From Limnothrix sp. FACHB-406 (GTDB lineage: Bacteria; Cyanobacteriota; Cyanobacteriia; CACIAM-69d): 64,000 nucleotides of DNA. Below the pieces are notes generated by a model. That model was not told the DNA's origin. It saw only the letters and a program-made list of their open reading frames with translations, and made no database searches. The position numbers and the translations under genes are program-made. The stretch is taken from NCBI RefSeq assembly GCF_014698235.1, contig NZ_JACJSP010000017.1, positions 31,534-95,533 on the forward strand, given 5' to 3'. Positions 32,926 through 42,933 of the stretch are shown piece by piece. Position 1 is the stretch's first letter; the number at the start of each line of letters is the position of its first letter.

Positions 32926-34536
32926 ATGAAACTGTTCTGGAATGCACTGCGCCTGAGCCCGGCTGCTGCTGGCCTCTCGCTGTTGCTCGCTCAAGGCGCT
33001 TTTGCCGGTGAAGCAACGACCCAAACCAATATTGACGCTAGCCCTTCGGCGATCGAGCTTGGCCTGCAAGACGATCTCGCCAGCATGGACCAAGTGACCT
33101 CCGTGTCGCAATTGTCCGACGTGCAACCCACTGACTGGGCTTTCCAAGCGCTGCAATCGCTGGTTGAGCGCTATGGTTGCATCGCCGGTTATCCGGACGG
33201 CACCTTCAAGGGCAACCGCCCCTTGAGCCGCTACGAGTTTGCCGCCGGTTTGAACGCTTGCCTCGATCGGATCAACGACCTGATCAAGGCTGCTACCGAT
33301 CCCCTGGCCACCAAGGAAGATCTGCGCAAGCTGCAAAAGCTGCAAGAAGAATTCGCGGCTGAATTGGCTGCCCTGCGCGGTCGCGTGGATGCTCTCGAAG
33401 CCCGCACCTCCGAGCTGGAAGCCAACCAATTCTCCACCACCACCAAGCTGACCGGTGAAGTGGTGATGGCCGTGGCTGCTGGCCTGTCGGATATTGTTGG
33501 TGATGACGACAACGACGAAGCAGACAACGCCACCTTCTCGCACCGCGTGCGCTTGAACTTCAACACCAGCTTCACTGGTAAGGACTTGCTGCGCACCCGT
33601 CTGCAAGTGGGTAACGTGCCTCGTTACTACAGCAGCGAGACCAACATGGCTCGTTTGGCTTGGGAATCGAACACCAGCAACAACTTCATCCTGGATGAGT
33701 TGTACTACCGCTTCCCCCTGAACAGCGCCAACACCTGGCGCGCCTTCGTGGGTACGACCGGTCTGGACATCGACGATATCCACTACACCGCCAACCCCCT
33801 GTTGGAATCCTCGGCTGATGGCGCTCTGTCGCGCTTCGGTCGCTACAACCCCTTGTTCCGTCAGCCCCAAGGCGCTGGTATCGGTGTGAACTACAAGGGC
33901 GAACGTTTCCGCTTTGCCGCCAGCTACCTGGCCAGCGAAGCCAACGATCCCCAAACCGGTGCTGGTTTGTTCGACGGTAGCTACAGCGCTGCTGCGAGCT
34001 TGTACTACTCCCCCAGCAAGACTTGGGATATCGGTCTGCTGTATGCCTACGCTTACCACAGCACCGATGCTCGCACCCGTCCGAGCTTGACCGGTGGTAC
34101 CGGCAGCTTCCTGGGCGACAACCCCTTCCGCGACCCCACCACCGCTCACAACGTGGGCGTGCAAACCACCGCGAAGCTGAGCAAGAACTTCGTGCTGAGC
34201 GGCTGGGCCGGCTGGACGTTTGCTAACGCTGAAGACAACGGCGATGGCAACGCTGACCTGTTCAACTGGGCTTTGACCTTCGCGTTCCCCGACCTGTTCA
34301 AGGAAGGCAGCGTGGGCGCTCTGATTGTGGGTCAACAGCCTAACCTGTACAACGCCGACAACACTGTTGGTGGCGAAGATGATGACAATTCCTGGCACAT
34401 CGAAGCTCTGTACAAGTTTGCGGTTAACGACAACATCTCGATCACCCCTGGCGTGATTGTGGTGACCGATCCCAACAACAACAACGACAACGACACTGCT
34501 GTGTTGGGCGTGTTGCGGACTGTCTTCAAGTTCTAA
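32926..34536 (+). CDS. SLH-domain outer membrane porin (OprB/iron uptake porin family)
   Basis: This 536-residue protein is a cyanobacterial major outer membrane porin. A signal peptide is clear, with processing after AFA (about residue 27). An SLH domain follows (about 62-120; VQPTDWAFQALQSLVERYG and YPDGTFKGNRPLSRYEFAAG), which binds peptidoglycan-linked polymer. A coiled coil (about 125-165, LRKLQKLQEEFAAELAALR) precedes the beta-barrel, which ends with Phe. Codon use is strikingly restricted, as in highly expressed genes, and HIP1 sites are sparse inside it. It has a consensus -10 box and a terminator hairpin at 34582. Relatives conduct iron and other small inorganic ions. Confidence 0.94.
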   Translation: MKLFWNALRLSPAAAGLSLLLAQGAFAGEATTQTNIDASPSAIELGLQDDLASMDQVTSVSQLSDVQPTDWAFQALQSLVERYGCIAGYPDGTFKGNRPLSRYEFAAGLNACLDRINDLIKAATDPLATKEDLRKLQKLQEEFAAELAALRGRVDALEARTSELEANQFSTTTKLTGEVVMAVAAGLSDIVGDDDNDEADNATFSHRVRLNFNTSFTGKDLLRTRLQVGNVPRYYSSETNMARLAWESNTSNNFILDELYYRFPLNSANTWRAFVGTTGLDIDDIHYTANPLLESSADGALSRFGRYNPLFRQPQGAGIGVNYKGERFRFAASYLASEANDPQTGAGLFDGSYSAAASLYYSPSKTWDIGLLYAYAYHSTDARTRPSLTGGTGSFLGDNPFRDPTTAHNVGVQTTAKLSKNFVLSGWAGWTFANAEDNGDGNADLFNWALTFAFPDLFKEGSVGALIVGQQPNLYNADNTVGGEDDDNSWHIEALYKFAVNDNISITPGVIVVTDPNNNNDNDTAVLGVLRTVFKF

Positions 34537-34581
34537 GTTGCAACCCCACTGCCGCGTTGAAATGACGGTGTAGTGGCCAAT

Positions 34582-34623
34582 TAAGCTGGGCGGCGATCTC
34601 CGATTGACTAGCCCAGCTTATTT
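34582..34623 (+). terminator. Terminator of the porin gene
   Basis: TAAGCTGGGC (34582-34591) pairs with GCCCAGCTTA (34611-34620), 10 bp, followed by TTT. Confidence 0.75.
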
Positions 34624-34695
34624 AAGGGCAACTTTAGAAACAGTGCTTGGCTGAACCCGTTTGTGGGAGCCGGCACAATCCAAATGAAGCCATTT

Positions 34696-34736
34696 TCAAA
34701 AGAGTAAGTGTTACCCATGCACTTGCTCTTTTGTTT
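34696..34736 (+). terminator. Second strong terminator downstream of the porin
   Basis: CAAAAGAGTAAGTG (34696-34709) pairs with CACTTGCTCTTTTG (34719-34732), 14 bp with one wobble, followed by TTTT. It may back up the first terminator or end a separate short transcript. Confidence 0.8.
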
Positions 34737-35180
34737 TGGTTGCTTTTCTGGGTGGGGGCGCTTGTGTGGCGCTTCCATTGACGATCGGGATTATGGGGGT
34801 GGGGGCGATCGGGATCCTGAAAACTTCAGGGCAGCGCGATCGTTCGGCGTGCCTTTGCCAGGTTTTCAACGGCTTGCGGAGTGCTTGAGGCATAATGGAA
34901 AAAGGTATCCTCTGGTTAGATGTTTGCTCTCGCATTGTGACCATTAGGGTGACCACGCGCCCAAAGCCAGCGTTTGGCCAGCGGAAATGTTCGTGCGATC
35001 GCCCCTGAGGCGGAACTCAGGTTCTGTCAAGGGTTCCACCGGTTCACGGGTGGAGCCAGGGACTTTGCAAATCTGCCATCAGCCAGATCTTGATTCACTA
35101 CCAGCGCAGCACCCCTTTGCCATGAGCCAATGCCATGGGCAAATGCGGTAACGAGTGCGCGACTTCGAGGGGCAACCTGT
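34737..35180. other. Intergenic region before clpX
   Basis: No further gene is seen. CATAAT near 34891 is a possible -10 element. Several HIP1-related CGATCG sites are present. There is no clpP or tig upstream of clpX, contrary to the usual cyanobacterial operon. Confidence 0.45.
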
Positions 35181-36551
35181 ATGTCGAAATTTGACTCCCA
35201 TCTCAAGTGTTCGTTTTGTGGCAAGTCCCAAGAGCAAGTCCGCAAGCTTATTGCTGGGCCGGGAGTCTATATCTGCGATGAGTGCGTAGATCTGTGCAAT
35301 GAGATTTTGGACGAAGAACTCTTCAACGGTGGCACGGCAACCCAAGCGCCGCCTCGTCCTGAACCGGCTGAGCGGACGCGCACCCGCACTCCCCGCACTA
35401 CACCCCATCGGGTACTGAAGCCCCGGGAAATCAAGAAATACCTCGATGACCATGTTATTGGCCAAGACGAAGCCAAAAAAGTCTTGTCAGTGGCGGTTTA
35501 TAACCACTACAAACGGTTAGCCTGCTTGCAGGAAGCCGAAAATGGTCAGGGATCCGCAACAAGCCCCAGTAATCCTAGTGCGCCCGCTTTGGATGATGGG
35601 GTGGAACTCCAAAAGTCCAATATTTTGCTGATGGGCCCCACGGGGTGTGGCAAGACGCTGCTGGCTCAGACCTTAGCCAAAATTTTGGATGTGCCCTTTG
35701 CAGTGGCTGATGCCACAACCCTGACGGAGGCGGGCTACGTTGGGGAAGATGTGGAAAATATTCTGCTGCGTCTGTTGCAGGTGGCGGATTTTGACGTGGA
35801 GGAAGCCCAGCGCGGCATCATCTACATTGACGAAATTGATAAGGTGGCCCGCAAGAGCGAAAACCCCTCCATTACGCGCGACGTATCTGGGGAGGGGGTG
35901 CAACAGGCCCTGCTGAAAATGTTGGAAGGAACAGTGGCGAATGTGCCGCCTCAGGGGGGCCGTAAGCATCCTTACCAGGACTGCATCCAAATCGACACCA
36001 GCAATATTTTGTTCATTTGCGGTGGGGCGTTTGTTGGGTTGGAGAAGGTGGTGGAGCAGCGCACGGGCAAGAAGTCGATGGGCTTTGTGCGAGCGGGCGA
36101 AACCCAATCTCGGGAGCAACGCACGGCGGATACCTTGCGCCACCTGGAACCGGAAGACCTGGTGAAGTTCGGGATGATTCCGGAGTTTATTGGGCGGGTG
36201 CCAGTGCTGGCGGTGGTGGAGCCGTTGGATGAGGAGGCGCTGATTGCGATCCTGACGCAGCCGCGTAATGCGCTGGTGAAGCAATATCAAAAGTTGCTGC
36301 GGATGGATAATGTGCAATTGACGTTTGAGCCAGATGCGGTGCGGGCGATCGCCCAAGAGGCCTATCGACGGCGAACGGGGGCGAGGGCCCTGCGCAGCAT
36401 TGTGGAAGAGCTGATGCTGGATGTGATGTATGAAGTGCCGTCGCGGAAGGATTTGACCCGCTGTCTGATTACGCGGCATATGGTGGAGCATCGATCGACT
36501 GCGGAGTTGTTGTTGCACCCGTCGTCGCTGCCGAAGCCGGAGTCTGCCTAG
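35181..36551 (+). CDS. clpX: ATP-dependent Clp protease ATP-binding subunit ClpX
   Basis: ClpX unfolds substrates and feeds them to ClpP. From ATG 35181 it has 456 residues. The N-terminal zinc-binding domain is seen as [10 protein letters not shown] and [10 protein letters not shown] (four Cys). The AAA+ core has Walker A GPTGCGKT (near residue 155), Walker [10 protein letters not shown], the pore-loop GYVGEDVEN and the [11 protein letters not shown] sensor-2 region. A Ser/Ala/Asn-rich insertion ([19 protein letters not shown]) precedes Walker A. The open frame extends 17 codons upstream without family similarity. A clpP gene is about 5.8 kb downstream instead of directly upstream. Confidence 0.97.
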   Translation: MSKFDSHLKCSFCGKSQEQVRKLIAGPGVYICDECVDLCNEILDEELFNGGTATQAPPRPEPAERTRTRTPRTTPHRVLKPREIKKYLDDHVIGQDEAKKVLSVAVYNHYKRLACLQEAENGQGSATSPSNPSAPALDDGVELQKSNILLMGPTGCGKTLLAQTLAKILDVPFAVADATTLTEAGYVGEDVENILLRLLQVADFDVEEAQRGIIYIDEIDKVARKSENPSITRDVSGEGVQQALLKMLEGTVANVPPQGGRKHPYQDCIQIDTSNILFICGGAFVGLEKVVEQRTGKKSMGFVRAGETQSREQRTADTLRHLEPEDLVKFGMIPEFIGRVPVLAVVEPLDEEALIAILTQPRNALVKQYQKLLRMDNVQLTFEPDAVRAIAQEAYRRRTGARALRSIVEELMLDVMYEVPSRKDLTRCLITRHMVEHRSTAELLLHPSSLPKPESA

Positions 36552-36693
36552 CCTTTCGGAAATTGGACTAGCTCAGCTCATTGGGCTAATGGCTCGATCG
36601 AGCCTGATGTTTGGGGCTTTGCACCCGATCTCGAAGTTTGATCTTGTGATCCACTAACCGTTTTGCATTAACCTTCTTTGCTGCTCTGCAACC

Positions 36694-37548
36694 ATGGCCT
36701 ATGTGGAGGTGCGCGGAACAGCGCATTATTACGAGTGGATTCGACAGGGGGGCGCAACGACCCCAACCGGTCGGCCCATTATGGTGTTTTTGCATGGCTG
36801 GGGCGGCTCCGGGCGCTATTGGCGATCGACTGCGGCGGCCCTGAGAGATCGCTTCGATGCGCTGATTTATGACCTGCGGGGATTTGGTCGATCGCGCTTG
36901 CCCCAAGACCACCCCCCGGCCGATTCTCCTGACTACTGGTTGGAAGCCTATGGGGAAGATTTGATCGCGCTGCTCGATCGCCTGGGCATCACGGAGCCGG
37001 TGTATCTCAATGCCCACTCAATGGGGGCTTCGGTGGCCGTGCTGCTGATGCGGCAATCGCCCGATCGAATTCGGCAAGCCATCCTGACCTGTAGCGGCAT
37101 TTTTGAATATGACGCGGCGGCCTTTGCGGCCTTTTACCGGTTTGGGGGCTATGTGGTGCAATTTCGCCCCCCTTGGCTGTCTCGCTTACCCCTAGCGCCA
37201 CAACTGTTCATGGCGCGGTTTTTGCACCGCTCCATTCCGATCTCGGAGCAGCGTGCTTTCCTGGAGGACTTTACTCAGGCCGATCGTGCGGCGGCCCTGG
37301 GCACGATCTTCACCTCCGTTAGCCTGCGAGCCGTGGAAGAGATGCCCGCTGCTTTTGCGGCCTTGCCTGTGCCGACCCTGTTGGTGGCGGGACAGTTTGA
37401 TCAAATTATTCCGCCGCGTTTGGGACAGCAGGCCGCTGCACTCAACCCTCGCATTACCTACCGCGAGCTGACAGCCACGGGGCATTTTCCAATGCTGGAG
37501 GATCCGGAAACTTACCTAGCCACAGTGCGCCAATTCCTGCATGGATGA
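36694..37548 (+). CDS. Alpha/beta hydrolase
   Basis: The 284-residue protein has a classic alpha/beta hydrolase fold: oxyanion region VFLHGWGGSGRYW (near residue 32), nucleophile elbow NAHSMGAS (Ser near 109), acid in GQFDQIIPP and His in ATGHFPMLEDPE. It has no signal peptide. The cap region (about 135-205) is hydrophobic and may touch membranes. The substrate is unknown. Its stop overlaps, as ATGA, the first codon of an extended upstream frame of the following lysozyme-like gene, so the two may be cotranscribed. Confidence 0.85.
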   Translation: MAYVEVRGTAHYYEWIRQGGATTPTGRPIMVFLHGWGGSGRYWRSTAAALRDRFDALIYDLRGFGRSRLPQDHPPADSPDYWLEAYGEDLIALLDRLGITEPVYLNAHSMGASVAVLLMRQSPDRIRQAILTCSGIFEYDAAAFAAFYRFGGYVVQFRPPWLSRLPLAPQLFMARFLHRSIPISEQRAFLEDFTQADRAAALGTIFTSVSLRAVEEMPAAFAALPVPTLLVAGQFDQIIPPRLGQQAAALNPRITYRELTATGHFPMLEDPETYLATVRQFLHG

Positions 37549-37739
37549 AGCTGAGGTGGACAAGGGTGTTGTGGGGTGATTCCCCTCAGCCTGCTGGAAG
37601 ATCGGGCTTTAGAATGTGCCTGAGGGGAGCGGTGGACTCAGGTATCGATCAAAACCAGACCGTTCGTCGATTCAGGCTCAGTTTCCCGATCGCCCAATTT
37701 TGCCCCCTTGCCTCCGGTGCTCTATCCGGCTTCTGGCCC

Positions 37740-38528
37740 ATGCTTGACCATGCCAACAGTTCGCCTACCGAGTTGCCACCCAAGTTGCCCGCACCCGCAC
37801 CAGCAGAGGGATCGACGACCTTTTGGGGATCTTTGGTCAACGGGGCGATCGCGGCGGGCAGTGCCATTACCCTGTTGTGGTTGGGCTTGAACCTGTCGGA
37901 GTTGTCGCCATCGGGGGCAAATTATTTGGGCCCAGCCTTGAAGCTGAGCGAAGGCGTGGCCATTCCGCCTCTAGCCATGCAAGGCGGAGACCCTTACCTG
38001 CGGGCCTTGATGCGGACAATTTCCGTGAGCGAGGCGAATGGTCGCGATCCTTACGCGATGCTTTACGGCGGCCGACGGGTTCGGAACCTGAGCCAGCATC
38101 CCCAGGAATGCGTGACGATTTTGCTGGGGCCCAATATGGGCAATTGCTCCACGGCGGCGGGTCGCTATCAAATGCTCGATCGCACCTGGTTTGAAAAGGC
38201 GAAGGCCTATCACCCCGATCGCCACAGTTGGGGCGTTTTGGGCCGCTACAGTTTCGAGCCGGTTTATCAAGACTGGGTAGTCTATCGCTGGCTGAATGAT
38301 CGGGCTGCTTGGGGAATTGATTTGCGTCAGGCCTTGCGCCAGGGCCAGCTCGATCGAGTGTTGCGCCGTTTGTCCGGGACTTGGACTAGTTTGGGCTACG
38401 GCATTGAAACCAACCGCATGACCCGTTTGCTGCCCAGTGCCTATCGTCAAATTTTGCGGGAAGAGTTGAAACGAACTCAGGGGCCCGCCCAACGCCCAGC
38501 CCAGTCCAGCCCTGCACCAACGCCCTAG
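37740..38528 (+). CDS. Membrane-anchored lysozyme-like glycoside hydrolase (GH24/GH104-like)
   Basis: From ATG 37740 the product is 262 residues with a Pro-rich start, one transmembrane helix (about 33-50, NGAIAAGSAITLLWLGLNL) and a periplasmic lysozyme-like domain. The catalytic-type motif ISVSEANGRDPYAMLYGG (Glu in SEANG) and GNCSTAAGRYQMLDRTWF are diagnostic of muramidases related to phage lysozymes. It likely trims peptidoglycan. The frame is open back to 37545, where an ATGA overlap with the preceding hydrolase gene could couple translation, but that extension lacks protein-like features. No phage genes are nearby, so this is a host enzyme. Confidence 0.82.
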   Translation: MLDHANSSPTELPPKLPAPAPAEGSTTFWGSLVNGAIAAGSAITLLWLGLNLSELSPSGANYLGPALKLSEGVAIPPLAMQGGDPYLRALMRTISVSEANGRDPYAMLYGGRRVRNLSQHPQECVTILLGPNMGNCSTAAGRYQMLDRTWFEKAKAYHPDRHSWGVLGRYSFEPVYQDWVVYRWLNDRAAWGIDLRQALRQGQLDRVLRRLSGTWTSLGYGIETNRMTRLLPSAYRQILREELKRTQGPAQRPAQSSPAPTP

Positions 38529-38582
38529 CCAGATATGGCGTTCGATCGCGCCTCGCCACTGGGCCAGGGTTGTTGGGGCAAC

Positions 38583-39443
38583 TTAGGCGACGCGCTCTTC
38601 AGTCACCAGAGTTAGGCTAGCCCAGGCTCCTTGGGCATCGTAGCTGCGGATCAGCCGTTGGCGCAGATTGGGGTTGATTAGCCAACCGGCCTCCAAAAAG
38701 AGCGGCTGTCGATAATTGAGTTGCGTGGGAAAGGTGGCCGAAATCCCGTTGGGCAGCAGGAGCACCGTGCTGTTACCTGCGCGGAACTCCAGCCGATTCC
38801 CCACGATCGCCGCGTCAGAGCCGATCGCCTGATTCCCGAACTTGAGTGTTTGCACCAGCCGATCGCCCGATCGCCGAACTTCCAAGTGCGACATGCCTGT
38901 TTGGGCCGGCTGAAAATCGGGATAGACCGTCACCCACTGTCCTTGCCAAACCCCTGGCAGCGCGGTTAACAGCGCTTCAGGCGTGAGCGGCTCCCCCGGC
39001 GGCAAGGTTGGCATAGGATCCAGGGTTTCCCGAATCAGGGAAAGGGGCATTAACTGCGCCGCCTTGTCGTAGCGAATCACGACCCGCACCCGCAAGGGCC
39101 GAGCCACCAATCCCAACTCGGCCCCAAATTCGGAAAAGGGCCCTAATTGCATGGAACCTTGGGAAAATGCGCCGGTTTCGAGGGCTAAGAAGCCTCGCCC
39201 CAGGTTGCTGTAGGTGAGTTCTAAATCTTGAACGGGGGCAGCGGTTTCGATTTCAGGAAACTGTCCATCGGCCGTGGGGGCAAATTGGCGCACCCGCTGA
39301 TAGATAGTTTTGCCGCCTTCGAGGGGGGTAATGCTGGTGATGCTGGGGCGATCGCTGAGGAGTTGTCCTTGGTCATCCACCGTAGCAAAGGAGCCGTACC
39401 ACTCACCCACGTTCTCTAGCAAGCAGTCCCAGGTCGATCGCAT
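38583..39443 (-). CDS. DUF3598 family protein
   Basis: The 286-residue protein starts MRSTWDCLLENVGEWYGSF, the characteristic beginning of the cyanobacterial/plastid DUF3598 family, whose members have two lipocalin-like beta-barrel halves. The second half begins near GVWQGQWVTVYPDFQP. The frame is open to 39665, but that part overlaps the divergent pyk gene, so ATG 39443 is taken. Function is unknown; a lipocalin fold suggests binding of a hydrophobic ligand, which is inference. No signal peptide is seen. Confidence 0.8.
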   Translation of the reverse strand: MRSTWDCLLENVGEWYGSFATVDDQGQLLSDRPSITSITPLEGGKTIYQRVRQFAPTADGQFPEIETAAPVQDLELTYSNLGRGFLALETGAFSQGSMQLGPFSEFGAELGLVARPLRVRVVIRYDKAAQLMPLSLIRETLDPMPTLPPGEPLTPEALLTALPGVWQGQWVTVYPDFQPAQTGMSHLEVRRSGDRLVQTLKFGNQAIGSDAAIVGNRLEFRAGNSTVLLLPNGISATFPTQLNYRQPLFLEAGWLINPNLRQRLIRSYDAQGAWASLTLVTEERVA

Positions 39444-39507
39444 GGCCCATAGCAGAGAGAGGACTCCATCGATGGTATCGTAGTACCCGCAACGTTTCGA
39501 GACATTC

Positions 39508-41271
39508 ATGGACTCGCCACAGCCCTTGCGCCGCACCAAAATCGTCGCCACCATTGGCCCCGCCACTAACACGCCCGATGTGTTGCGATCGCTCATTGAA
39601 GCCGGTGCCACGACGCTTCGCCTCAACTTCTCCCATGGCAGCCATGCCGACCACCAGTCCAACATTAAGCTGATTCGGCAAATCTCCTTTGAGCTGAATC
39701 AGCCGGTGGCGATTCTGCAAGACCTTCAGGGCCCGAAAATTCGGCTCGGCAAATTTGCTGAAGGGTCGATCGTGTTGCAAAAGGGCGATCCCTTCGTGCT
39801 CACCAGCCGGGAAGTGGTGGGCACTCAGGACGCAAGCTCCGTCACTTACGATTTGCTGGCGGAAGAAGTTCCTGAAAATGCCACGATTTTGCTCGATGAT
39901 GGGCGCGTGGAAATGGTCGTGGAACGGGTCGATCGAGCCAAGGGCGATCTCCACTGCCGCACCATTGTTGGCGGCCGCCTCTCGAACAACAAGGGCGTGA
40001 ACTTCCCCGGGGTTTACCTGTCGATCAAAGCTTTGACCGACAAGGATAAGGAAGATTTGATGTTCGGCCTCGATCAAGGGGTCGATTGGGTGGCGTTGAG
40101 CTTTGTGCGCAATCCCCAAGATGTGCTGGAAATCCGCGAAATGATTGCCAGCCGGGGCAAAAACGTGCCCGTGATCGCCAAAATCGAAAAGCACGAGGCG
40201 ATCGAGCAGATGGAGGCCATCCTCTCCCTTTGTAACGGGGTGATGGTGGCGCGGGGCGATCTGGGGGTTGAACTGCCCGCCGAGGACGTGCCCGTTCTGC
40301 AAAAGCGCTTGATTCGCACGGCTAATCGTCTGGGCATCCCGATCATTACGGCCACCCAGATGCTCGACAGCATGGTCAGCAACCCGCGGCCCACCCGCGC
40401 GGAAATTTCCGACGTGGCGAATGCCATTTTGGACGGTACTGATGCGGTGATGCTGTCCAACGAAACCGCTGTGGGTCAATATCCCGTGGAAGCTGTGGCC
40501 ACCATGGCTCGGATTGCCGTGCGGATTGAACAGGAGAAATTCCAGTTCGATTTGGAAAGTGCTGGGCGATCGATCCCGAATGCGATTTCCAAGGCCGTCG
40601 GGGACATTGCGGCCCAGTTGGATGCAGCGGCGATCGTAACCCTCACCAAGTCCGGAGCCACCGCCCGCAATGTTTCCAAATTCCGCCCCAGTACGCCAAT
40701 TTTGGCCGTCACGCCCCATGTCAACATTGCCCGCCAATTGCAATTGGTGTGGGGAGTGCGGCCGCTGATGGTGTTGGATTTGCCATCTCCCACCCAAACC
40801 CTGCAAGCGGCGATCGGGCTGGCCCAAGAACAGTACGTTCTGCGCGAAGGGGATTTGGTGGTGATGACCGCCGGTACGTTGCAAGGCATTTCCGGCTCCA
40901 CAGACTTGATCAAAGTAGAAGTGGTGACCTCTGTGTTGGGCCGTGGCCGTGGCATTGGCCAAAGCTCCGTTAGCGGTCGTGCCCGGGTGGTGAAAAACCT
41001 GATGGATGCCAACTCCCTGGAAGCGGGCGAAATCCTTGTGGCTCCTGCTACCAGTGTTGATTGCATTGAAGCGATTCGCCGTGCCGGTGGCGTAATTACC
41101 GAAGATGGCAGCCTGACGGGGCACGCCGCCACGATCGCCCAACGGTTAGGCATTCCCGTAATTGTCGGTGTGGATGGGGCTACCGATGCCATTCGTGACG
41201 GGGCGATCGTGACCTTGGATGCACCGCGCGGAGCCATCTATTCGGGAGCGGTAGGAGCCATCAGCGAATAG
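39508..41271 (+). CDS. pyk: Pyruvate kinase
   Basis: It converts phosphoenolpyruvate and ADP to pyruvate and ATP. The 587-residue protein is the long cyanobacterial form. The barrel starts RRTKIVATIGPATNTPDVL; the active-site signature is VIAKIEKHEAIEQM (catalytic Lys), and MVARGDLGVELP and TATQMLDSMVSNPRPTRAE follow. The C-terminal 110 residues are an extra PEP-utilising enzyme mobile-domain-like segment with EDGSLTGHAATIAQRLGIP, common in Bacillus and cyanobacterial enzymes and of structural role. It is divergent from the DUF3598 gene, 64 bp apart. No clear terminator follows immediately. Confidence 0.97.
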   Translation: MDSPQPLRRTKIVATIGPATNTPDVLRSLIEAGATTLRLNFSHGSHADHQSNIKLIRQISFELNQPVAILQDLQGPKIRLGKFAEGSIVLQKGDPFVLTSREVVGTQDASSVTYDLLAEEVPENATILLDDGRVEMVVERVDRAKGDLHCRTIVGGRLSNNKGVNFPGVYLSIKALTDKDKEDLMFGLDQGVDWVALSFVRNPQDVLEIREMIASRGKNVPVIAKIEKHEAIEQMEAILSLCNGVMVARGDLGVELPAEDVPVLQKRLIRTANRLGIPIITATQMLDSMVSNPRPTRAEISDVANAILDGTDAVMLSNETAVGQYPVEAVATMARIAVRIEQEKFQFDLESAGRSIPNAISKAVGDIAAQLDAAAIVTLTKSGATARNVSKFRPSTPILAVTPHVNIARQLQLVWGVRPLMVLDLPSPTQTLQAAIGLAQEQYVLREGDLVVMTAGTLQGISGSTDLIKVEVVTSVLGRGRGIGQSSVSGRARVVKNLMDANSLEAGEILVAPATSVDCIEAIRRAGGVITEDGSLTGHAATIAQRLGIPVIVGVDGATDAIRDGAIVTLDAPRGAIYSGAVGAISE

Positions 41272-41770
41272 TTCGCGAATCGTTTGCGAGCGACTCATTG
41301 AATTAATTAGTTAGTTCAACGAGAGGAGCGGGCTGGGGGTGACCCGGGCGATCGCCCTGTGGCGATCAAAAAACTGACCCCCGCCCTTTCCAAATCAGAG
41401 TTCAACCGGCAAAATACTGGCATCCCCCCGCCTGGTCAGCCCCGATCGCCAAAAGTTGGATCATCTCCACGGGCGAACCAAGTGGCGGGAAACGATCAAC
41501 CCTGCTTTGGCGTGTAAAGCTGGCCAAAAATAAGCCAGTCACGAAAAAAGCAGACCGCGAATAGCAGATAGCCAGACGGTTAGATAGTCAGACAGTCAGA
41601 CACGGATAAAAAACAGATGGGGTAAACGCTGGGCGAGAAGTCGTTTAACCAGTTGCAATGCTGGGTCAACCTCTCAGCCCCATTCAACTCAACCCAATTC
41701 AATTCAGCCCTTGTCCTTGGAGCCTGGTAATTCTTTACCAAAGGTTCATACGGAATGGGCGAAAGTTCAT

Positions 41771-41798
41771 CCTAGCTTTACAGACAGCTAGGGGTTTT
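41771..41798 (+). terminator. Terminator-like hairpin between pyk and clpP
   Basis: CCTAGCT (41771-41777) pairs with AGCTAGG (41786-41792), then GGTTTT. It is 500 bp after pyk, so it more likely ends an unseen short transcript or is a leader hairpin. Confidence 0.45.
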
Positions 41799-41952
41799 CG
41801 CATACCCTTAAAGTTATGAAAGTGCTGAAAACGCAATAAGGGCTAAAAACTCCATTGCATTCACGCGCTTGCGGACGAAACAAAAAAGTCACCCCTTTGG
41901 GGTCTCCGCAGCGTGCCATCTCTGTCTGACATCTCTGACAATCTCCACAGAC

Positions 41953-41990
41953 CCTGCTCTAACTCTCTTTTCCTGCTCTAACTCTCTTTT
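41953..41990. repeat. Perfect 19-bp tandem duplication, CT-rich
   Basis: CCTGCTCTAACTCTCTTTT occurs at 41953-41971 and again at 41972-41990, about 335 bp before clpP. Confidence 0.85.
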
Positions 41991-42324
41991 TACGACAACG
42001 GTTCATTGGGTGAGTGTGATTGACACACCACCCCTTTTTTTGTCTCTGGATTTTTTTGTCTCTGGGTTTTTGGTGTAGCGTTGCTGATCTTGTGCTCTGG
42101 CTGGCTGAAAAATCGCCGGGGAATGGTGGATCAGCCTATTGAGCGTCGATCAACCTTGCTCAGAATCGAGAGCGTGAAATGGGCAACTAGCCTGTTCAGC
42201 CTAGGCTCCATCGCGATCGAGCAGACCTGAGGGCGGAGACCCGTATCGAGACCCCTAGAAGGTATTTGGCGCAACTCGCTAGAATCAAGGTTGTTTCAGG
42301 TCATTCACAAGCCATAGGACGCGC

Positions 42325-42933
42325 ATGATCCCGACTGTTATCGAACAATCTGGCCGCGGCGAACGCGCTTTTGATATTTATTCCCGGTTGCTGCGGGAGC
42401 GCATTGTGTTTTTGGGAACGGCGATCGATGCGGATGTGGCCAACTCGATCGTGGCGCAGCTCCTGTTCCTTGACGCGGAAGATCCCGAACAGGATATCTA
42501 CCTGTACATCAACTCCCCTGGGGGTTCGGTGACGGCTGGCATGGGCATCTATGACACGATGAATCACATCCGCCCGAGCGTTTGCACCATCTGCGTTGGG
42601 CTGGCGGCCAGCATGGGAGCGTTTTTGCTCAGTGCCGGTGAAAAGGGCAAACGGATGAGCTTGCCGAACTCCCGAATTATGATTCACCAACCCTTGGGCG
42701 GCGCACAGGGCCAAGCAACGGATATCGAAATCCAAGCTAAGGAAATTCTGTATCACAAGGCCAATCTCAACCGCTGCCTGGCGGATCACACGGGTCAACC
42801 CCTGAGCCGCATTGAAGAGGACACGGAACGTGATTTCTTCATGTCGGCTGGAGAAGCCCAGGACTATGGCCTGATTGACCAGGTGATTAATCGTCGGCCG
42901 TCGGCTTCGGAGCCGTTGGTGGCTGCGGTTTAG
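42325..42933 (+). CDS. clpP: ATP-dependent Clp protease proteolytic subunit ClpP
   Basis: The 202-residue serine protease starts [20 protein letters not shown], very like the cyanobacterial ClpP2 that normally precedes clpX. The catalytic triad is complete: Ser in [10 protein letters not shown], His in IMIHQPLGG and Asp in [15 protein letters not shown] to [12 protein letters not shown]. It would form the chamber fed by ClpX. Here clpX is 5.8 kb upstream. A CAAGGGGCTT hairpin with T-run follows at 43071. Confidence 0.96.
   Translation: MIPTVIEQSGRGERAFDIYSRLLRERIVFLGTAIDADVANSIVAQLLFLDAEDPEQDIYLYINSPGGSVTAGMGIYDTMNHIRPSVCTICVGLAASMGAFLLSAGEKGKRMSLPNSRIMIHQPLGGAQGQATDIEIQAKEILYHKANLNRCLADHTGQPLSRIEEDTERDFFMSAGEAQDYGLIDQVINRRPSASEPLVAAV

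Larger units (their letters stand above)
41272..42324. other. Long intergenic region between pyk and clpP
   Basis: About 1.05 kb without a supported gene; a frame at 41869-42078 is low in information and lacks family features. It contains short GATAGTCAGACA-type repeats near 41570-41600, a hairpin with T-rich exit (41771-41798), a 19-bp tandem duplication (41953-41990) and a CT-rich stretch up to 42060. A promoter for clpP is expected here, but no clear hexamers were fixed. Confidence 0.5.

Noticed and set aside
32788..34398. 536-residue minus-strand open frame
   Set aside because: Mirror of the porin gene caused by its restricted codon use; Gly/Val/Gln-rich with no signal peptide or domain.
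39403..41142. 579-residue minus-strand open frame
   Set aside because: Antisense shadow of pyk; low-complexity His/Gly/Asn-rich translation.
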